From a virus: a DNA stretch of 59,685 nt. Numbering within the stretch: position 1 is the first letter of the stretch; the number at the start of each line of letters is the position of its first letter. Of the stretch, positions 27,164 through 35,139 are shown piece after piece. The notes below the pieces were generated by a model. That model was not told the origin of the DNA. It searched no databases and saw only the letters and a program-made list of their open reading frames with translations. Location of the stretch: positions 1 through 59,685 of the IMG/VR virus record IMGVR_UViG_3300008110_000055; one strand, written 5' to 3'. The position numbers and the translations under genes were made by a program.

Positions 27164-27364
27164 ATGAGCACTGAAGACCTGTACAAGGTAGTTCGCTCTG
27201 GCAACCCTGACGTTGAGCGAACGCAGCTAAACAAGATCCTTGCCCGCCTAGCAGAGCTAGCAGCTCAGGGCGGGAGCGGAGGCACTAGTCTGGATATTGA
27301 TGGTGGCGATGCGTTCACGACGTTTTCTGATACAAGTCCTGTGATCGACGGAGGAGGAGCTTAA
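27164..27364 (+). CDS. Hypothetical protein (66 aa)
   Basis: A short protein with a helical N-terminal half ([18 protein letters not shown]) and a Gly/Asp-rich C-terminus ([13 protein letters not shown]). That tail resembles a small segment often found before phage fibre genes. It ends 1 nt before the collagen-like fibre protein. Confidence 0.5.
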   Translation: MSTEDLYKVVRSGNPDVERTQLNKILARLAELAAQGGSGGTSLDIDGGDAFTTFSDTSPVIDGGGA

Positions 27365-27365
27365 C

Positions 27366-28037
27366 ATGGCAACCAAGTTCCGCCTCAGGCGAGATACTGT
27401 GGCTAACTGGACTTCTGCTAATCCAGTGCTGATGGACGGAGAGATTGCCATTGAGATGGGATCTCCTCGTAAGTGGAAGGTAGGCGACGGTGTTACTGCG
27501 TGGAACAGTCTGCCGTATGGATTTGCAGGAGACCCCGGGCCTACCGGGCCTGCCGGTCCGACAGGAGCTACCGGTCCGCAAGGACCTCAGGGCGTCGCTG
27601 GTCCAGCGGGACCTACTGGAGCTACGGGTCCAGCGGGAGCTACGGGAGCGCAAGGTCCTCAAGGTGTAGCGGGTCCTACAGGTCCTCAGGGACCACAAGG
27701 CTTAACCGGGCCAGAGGGTCCGCAAGGTCCGCAGGGAATCCAAGGTCCCCCGGGCGAAGGCGGTGGTACCACTATTCTCAAGGGACAAGTTACTCTGACG
27801 CTAGGTAATGGCAAAGGAACCCTAGCGCACACCCAGACGTTCTCAGCTACCGGCGTCACTAGCTCTATGCACGTAGACGTAAGACTAGCGGGAGTAGGTT
27901 CTACCGAAGAGAACGAACCAGAGCTACTAGATCTTGTGTCACTGTGGGCAGTACCATCAACAGATTCAATTGAAGTAGGCGTAACGTTTTCAACCCTAAC
28001 CTCCGGCCCTGTGCTGGTTAACTGGAGCGCATTCTAA
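27366..28037 (+). CDS. Collagen-like tail fibre protein (223 aa)
   Basis: The N-terminal domain (about 1-55: [42 protein letters not shown]) matches the module that starts many phage fibre proteins (Mtd N-terminal-like). Residues about 57-130 are collagen-type Gly-X-Y repeats rich in GPTGPAG and GPQGPQG, forming a trimeric stalk. The C-terminal beta domain (about 135-223) may bind a receptor. The repetitive DNA could let stalk length vary. The stop overlaps the next ATG. Confidence 0.85.
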   Translation: MATKFRLRRDTVANWTSANPVLMDGEIAIEMGSPRKWKVGDGVTAWNSLPYGFAGDPGPTGPAGPTGATGPQGPQGVAGPAGPTGATGPAGATGAQGPQGVAGPTGPQGPQGLTGPEGPQGPQGIQGPPGEGGGTTILKGQVTLTLGNGKGTLAHTQTFSATGVTSSMHVDVRLAGVGSTEENEPELLDLVSLWAVPSTDSIEVGVTFSTLTSGPVLVNWSAF

Positions 28038-28783
28038 TGGCAAAGCTATCAACTAACAGAAAGCTGGGAACCCAGCATCCTAGAGAGAACTTCCTAGTTA
28101 CTGGATCTCTTGCATCAGTCAACGCAGAACTACTACTGGACGTAGATGGATGCTCTACTTTCACTCTCGATACTCGCGGTACTTTCGTAGGTACAGTAGT
28201 ACTTGAGGGTACTATTGATGGTACTAACTGGCAGGCAATCCCGGTAAAGCCTATGAACGCGGCGTCCGTGCTGCTTCAGCTAAACGTAACCACTGCTGGT
28301 ACATTCATGGGAGAGTGCGTAGGCTTTGATCGTGTTCGCGTACGTATGACTGCATACACTTCAGGCGCTGCTATCACTACGCTGCTAGCTGTCAATGGCA
28401 TCCTACCTACTGTTCTCGACTCTCGCCTAACCGCAAGCGTAGGTACTTCAGTAGGCGCTGCCGGCGCTGCAGTCACTCTGACCCTAGCTTCTCCGGGAGC
28501 AGGCTTGCGCCACTACCTAACGTATCTGTCTGTCAATAGGTTCGCTACCGCAGCTCTTACCGCTGCTGCCACTCCTGTGACTATCACGACTACCAATCTT
28601 CCCGGCTCCCTAGCATTCTCGTTCCCTGCTGAAGCGGCGCTACAAGGTACCATTGATCGCTGGCGTGAGGACTTTGCTTTCCCGATCGCAGCCTCGGCTC
28701 AGAACACGGCTACTACTATCGTGTGTCCTGCAACTACCGGCGTGATCTGGCGCGCAACTGCTGGCTTCTACGTGGCTCCATAA
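28037..28783 (+). CDS. Putative fibre-associated protein (248 aa)
   Basis: A beta-rich, Thr/Ala/Val-rich protein. The middle (TFTLDTRGTFVGTVVLEGTIDGTNWQAI) resembles carbohydrate-binding or fibre-tip domains encoded next to collagen-like fibres. It overlaps the fibre stop by one base (TAATGG), suggesting coupled translation. The role as tip or accessory is inferred. Confidence 0.55.
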   Translation: MAKLSTNRKLGTQHPRENFLVTGSLASVNAELLLDVDGCSTFTLDTRGTFVGTVVLEGTIDGTNWQAIPVKPMNAASVLLQLNVTTAGTFMGECVGFDRVRVRMTAYTSGAAITTLLAVNGILPTVLDSRLTASVGTSVGAAGAAVTLTLASPGAGLRHYLTYLSVNRFATAALTAAATPVTITTTNLPGSLAFSFPAEAALQGTIDRWREDFAFPIAASAQNTATTIVCPATTGVIWRATAGFYVAP

Positions 28784-28785
28784 CT

Positions 28786-29088
28786 ATGACGTGGGATACT
28801 AGACCTAAGAGCCAGAAGAAGGGCGATGCGCTCAGTCAACTGCTGAATGCTTGGTTCTTTAATGGCAACCCTGACGAGTCGCTGTCGGGCCGTAGCTACT
28901 TCGAGACGGAGATAGCCTACAAAGAAGGACGCCCAGTGCGTACTGTCTGGAGAGTAGTTCGCTTCCTAGCGGAAGTCCTGTTCTACTACCGAGATCGCGG
29001 GGATCACACCCGCCTAGCGTTTATCGAAGACATCGAGCGGGCAGGAGTAAGATACGAAGCCACGTTTAAGTACATCAACTACGTGTAA
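28786..29088 (+). CDS. Hypothetical conserved phage protein (100 aa)
   Basis: The ATG at 28786 (MTWDTRPKSQKKG) is preferred to an upstream in-frame start inside the previous gene. The protein contains SLSGRSYFETEIAYKEG, a phrase I associate with small proteins found beside lysis genes in other phages, but I cannot name a function. It is soluble, with no signal or membrane segment. Confidence 0.55.
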   Translation: MTWDTRPKSQKKGDALSQLLNAWFFNGNPDESLSGRSYFETEIAYKEGRPVRTVWRVVRFLAEVLFYYRDRGDHTRLAFIEDIERAGVRYEATFKYINYV

Positions 29089-29105
29089 AAAGGGAGCGTC
29101 AAGCA

Positions 29106-29453
29106 ATGTCTATTGGACTATCAGAGGAGAAGACCTTATACCTACTAACTGAACAGTTTAGCAATCTACGCCAAGAGCTAGCTCACGCCCGAGACTCTTA
29201 CGCCGACTTGCTAGAAAAGGTTAGTGCTCAGTCAGTACTGCTAGCGTCGCTGGCTGAGAGAATCGACGCTAACAATCGTCTACTAGACGAGCGTAAGAAG
29301 ACCGATCACAGTAGGATCAAGGATCTAGAGGACGACTGCACTAAGCTGTACGATAGGGTCGAGAGTCTAGAGAGATTCAGATGGAAGGCTGCAGGTGCTC
29401 TGACTGTCCTAGTCGTAATGTGGGAAGTACTACGAGATAAGATCGGACTATAA
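29106..29453 (+). CDS. Putative holin-like membrane protein with coiled coil (115 aa)
   Basis: Residues about 10-90 are a charged coiled coil. The C-terminal 25 residues form a single membrane helix (AAGALTVLVVMWEVL) followed by a short DKIGL tail. This coiled-coil-then-helix layout is like haemolysin XhlA-type lysis accessories. The context is a lysis cassette, directly before another membrane protein and Rz/Rz1. Confidence 0.6.
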   Translation: MSIGLSEEKTLYLLTEQFSNLRQELAHARDSYADLLEKVSAQSVLLASLAERIDANNRLLDERKKTDHSRIKDLEDDCTKLYDRVESLERFRWKAAGALTVLVVMWEVLRDKIGL

Positions 29454-29828
29454 ATGGATATCAACATTCTAGTTACCCACCCGTTCCTAATGCTATGGGC
29501 AGGACAGTTTCTCCACATCCTGAAGAAGGTGAAGGAACTAGAAGAACGTAACCCTAGGATCACAATTAGGAAGTACGTTAAGCGTCACTCTTATGGAGTT
29601 ATGTTCTCCCTGATCGGCGGCTTGGTAGCATATGCCATGCTATTTGAGATGGGAGAACTCTCCGCTGTTTCTGCTTTCATGGCTGGCTACATGTCAGACA
29701 GCCTAATCGACGCGGCTGCTAGCCGTGTCAAGCGCAAGGTATCTGGCGATGCTGGGTACTACGACTACGAGGATACTCCTTATGATCCAAGACCTAGTAA
29801 TCCCCCCGTCCGTGACGAAGACCTTTAA
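29454..29828 (+). CDS. Putative holin (124 aa)
   Basis: The protein shows two or three hydrophobic segments: NILVTHPFLMLWAGQFLHIL (about 3-23), YGVMFSLIGGLVAYAMLFEM (about 47-67), and SAVSAFMAGYMSDSLI (about 70-86). The tail is acidic and proline-rich. It starts right after the previous stop and overlaps Rz by 47 nt. It is the best holin candidate to release the signal-less endolysin encoded at 3437, but which of the two membrane proteins is the holin is unclear. Confidence 0.6.
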   Translation: MDINILVTHPFLMLWAGQFLHILKKVKELEERNPRITIRKYVKRHSYGVMFSLIGGLVAYAMLFEMGELSAVSAFMAGYMSDSLIDAAASRVKRKVSGDAGYYDYEDTPYDPRPSNPPVRDEDL

Positions 29829-30234
29829 GCTGATTGGCTACGGCCTAGTCCTAGCCCTGCTAATCGGAACGCACACGGCGGTATACATGAAGGGAAGAGC
29901 TGACGTAGAAGAGAAGTACGCCAGCGAAACTATCGAACAGTTAGAGGAAGACATCACGGATAACGCTGAGCGCATCGAGCGACAGGTAACTACTCTGTCG
30001 AACGAGCTAGCTGCTAGCCGTGACCAGAACCGTAAACTACAAGAGGCTATCGATGCGAACCAAACTGTTAACACTAATCCTGCTTGCGATCTTAGCGACG
30101 ATGAGTTCCGGCTGTTCAATGATGCCGTCTCCGAAACCCAACGTGGTGTGCCCAGCGGTGGTATTGGAGCCCTGCTCTCCACTAAACCCTCTAAGGAATC
30201 CGAGCGCGGGGGAGCTGAAGACGAGATCGAATGA
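29782..30234 (+). CDS. Rz: i-spanin, Rz-like (150 aa)
   Basis: This is the inner-membrane spanin subunit that helps disrupt the outer membrane at lysis. An N-terminal membrane anchor (FKLIGYGLVLALLIGTHTAVY, about 15-35) is followed by a periplasmic coiled coil (about 40-100, with EEDITDNAERIERQVTTL). The ATG at 29782 has GAGGA upstream. A longer in-frame ORF from 29725 would add a non-hydrophobic extension inside the holin gene. It encloses the Rz1 start in another frame. Confidence 0.8.
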   Translation: MIQDLVIPPSVTKTFKLIGYGLVLALLIGTHTAVYMKGRADVEEKYASETIEQLEEDITDNAERIERQVTTLSNELAASRDQNRKLQEAIDANQTVNTNPACDLSDDEFRLFNDAVSETQRGVPSGGIGALLSTKPSKESERGGAEDEIE

Positions 30235-30316
30235 GTGGGTGACTGAGTACCGAGTGTGTCAGCTCAAGCACCAGTTCCTTACCGAGTGCTTCGAGGCTAC
30301 GAGGAAGAAGGACTAA
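30053..30316 (+). CDS. Rz1: o-spanin, Rz1-like lipoprotein (87 aa)
   Basis: The outer-membrane spanin partner. The ATG at 30053 gives a lipoprotein signal MRTKLLTLILLAILATMSSGC with lipobox SSGC, then a Pro-rich mature part with several Cys. It lies in the +1 frame within Rz and extends beyond it, the classic embedded or overlapped spanin arrangement. Presence of Rz/Rz1 indicates a Gram-negative host. Confidence 0.82.
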   Translation: MRTKLLTLILLAILATMSSGCSMMPSPKPNVVCPAVVLEPCSPLNPLRNPSAGELKTRSNEWVTEYRVCQLKHQFLTECFEATRKKD

Positions 30317-30320
30317 AAGA

Positions 30321-30353
30321 AAAACCCCCGGCGATTAACCGGGGGTTCTTTTT
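30321..30353. terminator. Bidirectional intrinsic terminator between the arms
   Basis: AACCCCCGG (30323-30331) pairs with CCGGGGGTT (30339-30347), a 9-bp stem with a 7-nt loop. T-rich sequence follows on the plus strand (TTCTTTTT) and, read from the other side, on the minus strand (TTTTTCTTTT). It separates Rz1 (+) from the 30359 gene (-) and would stop transcription from both arms. Confidence 0.92.
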
Positions 30354-30358
30354 ACTAC

Positions 30359-30595
30359 TTAGTTGTGATCTCCGGGATCTCCGAAGTCTAACTCTAGTTG
30401 CTCGGGAGGCTCTTCGCCGTCGAACGGTTCGTCCCCGTTTAGTAGCTGTTCGATCTCGGTCAGCAGCATAATCAGCGTGTCTGTGATCTGGCTGCTACGC
30501 TCAGTGTCTAGCAGTACCGCCTTGTCTAGAGCACGCTCAAGTAGCAGCTTTGCTCTGTAGACGCTACGTGCTGGTAGGTCATCACCCCAATCCAT
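30359..30595 (-). CDS. Hypothetical acidic protein, last gene of right arm (78 aa)
   Basis: A small protein with a helical, leucine-rich middle (ITDTLIMLLTEIEQLL) and an acidic Pro/Glu tail (FDGEEPPEQLELDFGDPG). An SD AGAGGAGA precedes the ATG. It is the promoter-distal gene of the minus-strand arm, ending just before the terminator. Function is unknown. Confidence 0.6.
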   Translation of the reverse strand: MDWGDDLPARSVYRAKLLLERALDKAVLLDTERSSQITDTLIMLLTEIEQLLNGDEPFDGEEPPEQLELDFGDPGDHN

Positions 30596-30597
30596 AG

Positions 30598-30786
30598 TTA
30601 CGTTCTCCTCTTGCTTGGTACATAGTGCCCGCCAAGGGCCGAGCGAATGTGAGGAGTCACATCAGTCCCCGCAGGAAACGCACGCCTGATGATGTCTACT
30701 GCTTCTACTTTGTTGCCGGCTAGAAACTTGGACACTGCGTTAGCGTACAGTCGGTCGGTCATGATTCGTCGATCTTGGACTAGCAT
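30598..30786 (-). CDS. Hypothetical basic protein (62 aa)
   Basis: A small basic protein (DRLYANAVSKFLAGNKVEAV, C-terminal YVPSKRRT). An internal ATG eight residues in (MTDRLY) is an alternative start. It is separated by 2 nt from the next gene, so it is operonic. No family recognised. Confidence 0.55.
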   Translation of the reverse strand: MLVQDRRIMTDRLYANAVSKFLAGNKVEAVDIIRRAFPAGTDVTPHIRSALGGHYVPSKRRT

Positions 30787-30798
30787 CTAGGTACCTTG

Positions 30799-31626
30799 TT
30801 AGTTGTTGGCTAGGCTAAAGCGTTCTTTGGCACGCTTGTAGTTACGCTGGAGGAATCGTGCAAGAGACGTACCTTCGTACTCCTCACACAGGTAGTTCAT
30901 GTCTAGAGGCATCTCGCTAAAGTCACCGTCCCGTACGGCGTTGAGTACGACAACTCCTCGCCAATGGGAATTCGCCATACCTTTGTACGGCTCGTCATGG
31001 AGATAGCAAGAGCCCGCGACAATTCCTCTAATGACTTTCCCGGTGGCAAGCTGCTTAGATCCGATATCGTAGCCCTGAACGTGCCCTTGGACATAAGGAA
31101 CTCCAATTGCAGAGAGCTTGTGGTGTGCGGTGCCTCCGATCGGACGACCTGTATTTGGGTTGGAGAAATAGTGCGCGTACGTAATTCCGTCCACAACGAC
31201 CGCGCGAGGGCCTCCATTGAAATACTCGACGACCTCCCACCCAAGCGACCGGTCAACCAAGTTGTGAGGACCCATGAGCCCGTCAAGACGAGGATCGTTA
31301 GCAATAGTGCGATCCATTCGATGTTCATGATTACCTCGGAGAATGATCTTGCGCTTAGGTTTGAAGTCACCCATGGAGTGCTCTAGGATTCGCAGCGCTT
31401 CGTTGCCTGCCTCTACGTCCTTGATGTACCGGGCTCCTTCCTTATCGATCGAGCCAGCGGGAGACCAGCTACTGAGGGAATGAAAGTCCCAGTGATCTCC
31501 CATGTGGATAACTACGTCAGGCTTGTAGCGGGCGATCGCCTTGCCTACCCACTCGAAGTGTACCATGGGAGTACCCGGACTAACCTGCGTGTCAGGGATA
31601 ATTAGGTGACGCTTGGCTTTACTCAT
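30799..31626 (-). CDS. Metallophosphoesterase (calcineurin-like, 275 aa)
   Basis: A predicted metal-dependent phosphoesterase. Motifs in order: IIPDTQV near the N-terminus (Asp of motif I, with Gln where His is usual), VVIHMGDHWDFHS (GDxxD), LRGNHEHRMDR (GNHE), and later AHYFSNP and a GHVQGYD His motif. The substrate may be phage or host nucleotides or nucleic acid ends. It overlaps the next upstream gene by 8 nt. Start MSKAKRHLIIPD fits the family. Confidence 0.82.
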   Translation of the reverse strand: MSKAKRHLIIPDTQVSPGTPMVHFEWVGKAIARYKPDVVIHMGDHWDFHSLSSWSPAGSIDKEGARYIKDVEAGNEALRILEHSMGDFKPKRKIILRGNHEHRMDRTIANDPRLDGLMGPHNLVDRSLGWEVVEYFNGGPRAVVVDGITYAHYFSNPNTGRPIGGTAHHKLSAIGVPYVQGHVQGYDIGSKQLATGKVIRGIVAGSCYLHDEPYKGMANSHWRGVVVLNAVRDGDFSEMPLDMNYLCEEYEGTSLARFLQRNYKRAKERFSLANN

Positions 31627-31828
31627 CGATAGTCTGTCCAGTGAACTGCCAGTACGGAACGAAGAAGAACCAGAAGGCTGTGTGGTACCACTTAGGTGGG
31701 ATCTGTACGTTTACGGCAAACGCCCCATCTTCGTCTGACATGTCTACGATCTGATAGGCGGTACGGTAGAACAGAAACGCACCCATTAGGTACAGCCATA
31801 GGATAACAAATGCTACGTACTCGTTCAT
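31619..31828 (-). CDS. Hypothetical membrane protein (69 aa)
   Basis: The N-terminal segment EYVAFVILWLYLMGAFLFY (about 3-21) is a clear membrane helix, and a second aromatic hydrophobic stretch (TAFWFFFVPYW) lies near the C-terminus. It overlaps both neighbours. Function is unknown. Confidence 0.65.
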   Translation of the reverse strand: MNEYVAFVILWLYLMGAFLFYRTAYQIVDMSDEDGAFAVNVQIPPKWYHTAFWFFFVPYWQFTGQTIDE

Positions 31829-32022
31829 TAGTTTACTGTCTCCTGCTTAGTCTCGCCGTACTTGGCGATGAAGTTAAGGACTAGCTGTCCCATGACCAGC
31901 GCTGCCGGTACGTTACCCTGCTCGTAGATCACACCGTCCGGGGTCTCGAATGCTGCCTCTACCTTGATGCCGTTGTCCGGCGCTTCAGTCAGGGTCAGCT
32001 TAAACTGCGATAGCTCAGCCAT
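31828..32022 (-). CDS. Hypothetical protein (64 aa)
   Basis: A small beta-then-helix protein (FKLTLTEAPDNGIKVEAAFE; ALVMGQLVLNFIAKYG). It overlaps the downstream start by one base and the upstream endonuclease by 8 nt, so it is expressed with the recombination/replication operon. No known motif. Confidence 0.55.
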   Translation of the reverse strand: MAELSQFKLTLTEAPDNGIKVEAAFETPDGVIYEQGNVPAALVMGQLVLNFIAKYGETKQETVN

Positions 32023-32434
32023 CCTTACGTTCCTCCATCCACTCGGGCGGGATCTCGCCGTGCTCCGATACGTGATACTTGATACCTACCTTACGGCACC
32101 AGTCAGAGTAGCGAGTCTTACTCTGCTTGGAGATCTTGTTATCGCGCATCAGCAGGATGCGGATGTCTAGATCTGGATGCTGTTCTACTACTAGCTGCAT
32201 CTTCTCACGAGCCTTGGCATCCAGCTTGCCCTTTGCTTCGACGTAGATCCCGTTGAACAGGATGAAGTCTGGCGTGTACCTACGGTTCTTAACAGGAACC
32301 TTGTACGGGATGCTGACTGACTCGTAGCTGAAGTCTACGTCATTACTCTGTAAGAATTTCCAGAGCTTGCGTTCGTAGCCTGATCTAGTATCGCTTAGTG
32401 TCTTAGCTTTAGGCGGTGCCGGTTTCTTAGGCAT
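32015..32434 (-). CDS. Endonuclease I-like Holliday junction resolvase (139 aa)
   Basis: Resembles T7 gp3 endonuclease I, which cleaves branched DNA during replication and packaging. It has the N-terminal SGYERKLWKFL helix (catalytic Glu in T7) and the nuclease core YTPDFILFNGIYVEAKGK, with the PD...ExK signature. Length matches the family (T7 about 149 aa). It overlaps ThyX by 8 nt. Confidence 0.85.
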   Translation of the reverse strand: MPKKPAPPKAKTLSDTRSGYERKLWKFLQSNDVDFSYESVSIPYKVPVKNRRYTPDFILFNGIYVEAKGKLDAKAREKMQLVVEQHPDLDIRILLMRDNKISKQSKTRYSDWCRKVGIKYHVSEHGEIPPEWMEERKDG

Positions 32435-33137
32435 CCTTTAGAACCTTCCACGCTGTAGGCCAGAGCGCCTCTAGCTGCTTGTCAATCTCTGCGGCGTAGT
32501 GACGGATCTCTAGCTGTGCGCCTTCGTCGATGCGTAGCTTATACCAGTGGGCCCAGTTACGCAAGTTAAAGGTACAGTAGAAGCGTGTCACCATCGCTGT
32601 AGGCAGCACTCCCCGCGCCAGTTCCCGCGCAACTCCAAGCTCAAGCATGCTGTTGTAGCTCTGCAGGGCGTCCTGAATCCCCATCTTGTATTCTTCAGAC
32701 GCTTCTCGCTGCCTCTCGACTGCCCCTTCGCTCGACTGCTTGTTCTTAGCCGCTTGGGCACGGAACGTATCGGGGATGTAGTACGTGTCCGAAGGATCGC
32801 TGGTGTACCTCATAGAAATCTCATTAAACTGGCCAGTTCTATGCCGCATCCACTCTCGTGCTACGTACAACGGAGCTTCGATAAGGAACGAAGCACTTTG
32901 ATGTTCAAAAGGAGAGAAGTGCTTGTGCTCCGCTAGGAATCGCATCAGCTTTAGATCCTTCTCGGGATCGTCTCCAGTCTTGTCCTCTCGTCCGTGAGAT
33001 ACTCGGGCTGCGGATACCGGAAAAGTATCGGCGTCCTCGTACCACACAGTACCGAACTCGTCTATATTCTTTTGCATCGTGTAAGCTACTAGCTCGATAC
33101 GCATATCGGCTAGCGTCTTGAAGTTAATCCCAGCCAC
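32427..33137 (-). CDS. thyX: Flavin-dependent thymidylate synthase ThyX (236 aa)
   Basis: Converts dUMP to dTMP using FAD, NADPH and methylene-tetrahydrofolate. The ThyX signature RHR-x7-S is present in RHRTGQFNEISMRYT. Other family features are SPFEHQSASFLIEAPLYVAREW before it and QARWEL-equivalent RNWAHWYKLR later. Length is typical. It sits in a nucleotide-metabolism cluster with dCMP deaminase, dNTP hydrolases and ribonucleotide reductase. Confidence 0.93.
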   Translation of the reverse strand: MAGINFKTLADMRIELVAYTMQKNIDEFGTVWYEDADTFPVSAARVSHGREDKTGDDPEKDLKLMRFLAEHKHFSPFEHQSASFLIEAPLYVAREWMRHRTGQFNEISMRYTSDPSDTYYIPDTFRAQAAKNKQSSEGAVERQREASEEYKMGIQDALQSYNSMLELGVARELARGVLPTAMVTRFYCTFNLRNWAHWYKLRIDEGAQLEIRHYAAEIDKQLEALWPTAWKVLKDA

Positions 33138-33465
33138 TGTTGTCCTCCGGCTTACCAGCCATCACGCGTTCCATGTTGTACAGCGCACGTTCAACATCCA
33201 CCGGATACCACCCTGCCGAGTCTCGCGTGTTAACGCCGAAGCAATCCATGAAGATCTTTTGCGTATCTGAGTTCAGGCTGTGAACTAGATCATCAAACGC
33301 TGCGTCAGTTACTCTTACTCCGTAGTCTGTTCGAACGATAGGCACTCCGTAGGCTTCGCACTTCGGGCAGCCTGAGAGGATTTGGTCTGGACCCAAGGGC
33401 ACGTGCTGTCGCGCTTCCTTAGAATCCACAGTAGCTGTGCCATTTCGCTTAGTTTGCTTTGCCAT
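33124..33465 (-). CDS. Hypothetical protein with CPKC motif (113 aa)
   Basis: The N-terminal part contains SGCPKCEAYGVPIVR, a possible half zinc-ribbon, and a helical C-terminus (ERALYNMERVMAGKPE). Its first 50 codons overlap the 3' end of the exonuclease ORF in another frame. The Cys-x2-Cys phrase suggests this frame is the functional one there. It overlaps ThyX by 14 nt. Confidence 0.6.
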   Translation of the reverse strand: MAKQTKRNGTATVDSKEARQHVPLGPDQILSGCPKCEAYGVPIVRTDYGVRVTDAAFDDLVHSLNSDTQKIFMDCFGVNTRDSAGWYPVDVERALYNMERVMAGKPEDNSGWD

Positions 33466-34106
33466 TCGTCTTCTCCATAGTAGCGACGGTATTCGCGCTT
33501 ACACACCTCGAACCATCCGTCAGGGTTATCGCTCTCGTCTAGCAGCTTCTCTGCAGTCTTAGGACCAATCTTAGGTACACCCTGAATGTTGTCCGTAGGA
33601 TCACCAGTCAGTAGCTGAGTAAAGAACCATCGCTCTGCAGCAAGGCCGTCGATGAACTTGGCTTCGCCCTTGACGAAGTTGTAGTGCCAGCCCTTGATCA
33701 TCTTCATATCCTTGTCGATAGAGATGATACAGCTCTTGCCCTTCAGCTCGTACTGTCGAATGCCCTGCATATCGTCAGGCTCAATGCCATCGGTAGGGAT
33801 TGCCTTGTGGTACTTGATCAAGTACTCCCTAATCTCATTATAGTACTGAGGCTTGGGCGTGTCAAGTCTGTTACCCTTGTAGGGCTTGGTCTTCGCAATC
33901 TCGTTCCGGAAGTTACCACTGCCGCTGATGTACAGCTCCGCCTTACTGTCGAATGGAGCGAGCGCGTTGGCTACTACCATCTTGACAGAGTGCAGTACGT
34001 TCTCGATCGGCTCGTCTTTCTCGGCTGCGAAGCCTACGCGGTAGACAATCAGATCGCAATCAAGGAGCGGGGTCAGCTTCCGAATCTTGGTAAGTGAATC
34101 GCTCAC
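33315..34106 (-). CDS. 5'-3' exonuclease, T7 gp6/FEN-like (263 aa)
   Basis: Removes RNA primers and degrades host or recombining DNA. It starts at a GTG. FEN-family motifs: LLDCDLIVYRVGFA (metal Asp), KPYKGNR, IEPDDMQGI, CIISIDKDMKMI, and the helix-hairpin-helix LTGDPTDNIQGVPKIGPKTAEKLL. The conserved part seems to end at about residue 222 (AQLLWILRKRD). The last 40 codons overlap the next gene by 151 nt and have no family-like content, so the C-terminal tail may be accidental or new. Confidence 0.85.
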   Translation of the reverse strand: MSDSLTKIRKLTPLLDCDLIVYRVGFAAEKDEPIENVLHSVKMVVANALAPFDSKAELYISGSGNFRNEIAKTKPYKGNRLDTPKPQYYNEIREYLIKYHKAIPTDGIEPDDMQGIRQYELKGKSCIISIDKDMKMIKGWHYNFVKGEAKFIDGLAAERWFFTQLLTGDPTDNIQGVPKIGPKTAEKLLDESDNPDGWFEVCKREYRRYYGEDEWQSKLSEMAQLLWILRKRDSTCPWVQTKSSQAARSAKPTECLSFEQTTE

Positions 34107-34401
34107 CTTTGTATTCTCCTTGAGGTGTATAGTAGATGCCTTCGATCAGCAGATCGTTAAGCTCGGCAGCTACGCGATGGTGTAGGACTAGCACGATCCT
34201 CTGTGAATCCAGATCAGTGTAGCCGCGTCTCAGAATATCTAGGGCTGTCTTGATCCTGCCGAATAGGCTTTTGTCCGGAGCTTCTACAGCGAAGGGCGTG
34301 TGGAATGTGATCGTACACCAGTCACCACTACGTCGTACTTCTTTTAGTTCGCTAGTACGTGAGGGGAACACAATAAGCGAAGGCTCATTCGAGTTCGTCA
34401 T
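34060..34401 (-). CDS. Hypothetical protein (113 aa)
   Basis: A mixed alpha/beta protein (GDWCTITFHTPF, ESPDKSLFGRI-like FGRIKTALDILRRGYTDL, QRIVLVLHHRV). It overlaps the exonuclease start by 47 nt and the upstream gene by 17 nt. No family recognised. Confidence 0.55.
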   Translation of the reverse strand: MTNSNEPSLIVFPSRTSELKEVRRSGDWCTITFHTPFAVEAPDKSLFGRIKTALDILRRGYTDLDSQRIVLVLHHRVAAELNDLLIEGIYYTPQGEYKGERFTYQDSEADPAP

Positions 34402-34567
34402 CTAGTCTATTCCTCCAGTTAGTATCTCGTTCGTATGGCTGGTGCAGTGGATGATCTCGCCGCCCCAGCTTCTCGTCTTTCTTCTTGTCCCGAAAACGGG
34501 AGGGCTTGGTGTATTCGTGCATAGCCTTGGCTACTGGATTACGAAGCTTGGGAGGCTTGATACTCAT
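34385..34567 (-). CDS. Hypothetical very basic protein (60 aa)
   Basis: A Lys/Arg-rich protein (KPSRFRDKKKDEKLGRRDHP, followed by ERDTNWRNRLDDELE), probably nucleic-acid-binding or partly disordered. It overlaps both neighbouring genes. Function is unknown. Confidence 0.5.
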   Translation of the reverse strand: MSIKPPKLRNPVAKAMHEYTKPSRFRDKKKDEKLGRRDHPLHQPYERDTNWRNRLDDELE

Positions 34568-34805
34568 ATCCTGTTTCCACTAGAGTCTCGTAGTTGCTAT
34601 CTTGCAGTACGCCATACACTACACCCGGCAGCTCTGACAGACGGATCGGGAACGTATCGATCTCTTGGTTATCAAGAGGACGCACCTTAACTACCAAGCG
34701 CTGTCCGTCGCAGTTACCCTCGAAGTAGAAGAGGGTACGTAGGTAGTTAGAGAATCTTACATCAGTAAAGCCGTACGTCTCCTTGAACTCCTTAACGGTT
34801 GTCAC
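34539..34805 (-). CDS. Hypothetical protein (88 aa)
   Basis: A small protein with a predicted beta-rich core (YFEGNCDGQRLVVKVRPLDN, GVVYGVLQDSNYETLVETG). It overlaps its two neighbours by 29 and 14 nt, typical of this tightly packed operon. Unrecognised. Confidence 0.5.
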   Translation of the reverse strand: MTTVKEFKETYGFTDVRFSNYLRTLFYFEGNCDGQRLVVKVRPLDNQEIDTFPIRLSELPGVVYGVLQDSNYETLVETGYEYQASQAS

Positions 34806-35139
34806 CGCTACCTCCGATTACGTTACGAGTCATGCGAGAGGTAAGCTTGGCTACGTTGCCGTCAACAGCTTCCTGCATCATGATACCCTGATCCTTGAGG
34901 CACCGTGCTAGCTGCCACAGAATGTCACCGCCTTCCTTGACTAGATCAGCACGTAGCTTCTCGACGTGTACTACGTATTCTTCGGGTGGCATACCGCGAC
35001 CAGCTACGTCGCGCTTAAACTTAGCTAGCTTGCCTAGGAACTCTCCAACCTCTTCAGCCAGAGCTAGCTGTGGATAAGCCGGGTCAGTGTAGATAGCAGT
35101 AGTCTCAGTCCAGTCTTGGTATTCGTTAAACTCTTTCAT
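34792..35139 (-). CDS. MazG-like nucleotide pyrophosphohydrolase (115 aa)
   Basis: A predicted all-alpha NTP pyrophosphohydrolase that trims dNTP or ppGpp-type nucleotides. The MazG metal-binding pattern is visible: ALAEEVGEFLGKLAKF (EExxE) and LVKEGGDILWQLARCL (ExxD). Length suits a single-domain phage MazG. It lies beside another dNTP hydrolase and dCMP deaminase. Confidence 0.82.
   Translation of the reverse strand: MKEFNEYQDWTETTAIYTDPAYPQLALAEEVGEFLGKLAKFKRDVAGRGMPPEEYVVHVEKLRADLVKEGGDILWQLARCLKDQGIMMQEAVDGNVAKLTSRMTRNVIGGSGDNR

Noticed and set aside
27540-27760. Tandem repeat read as a possible regulatory array
   Set aside because: The repetition is explained by collagen-type Gly-X-Y codons of the tail fibre gene.
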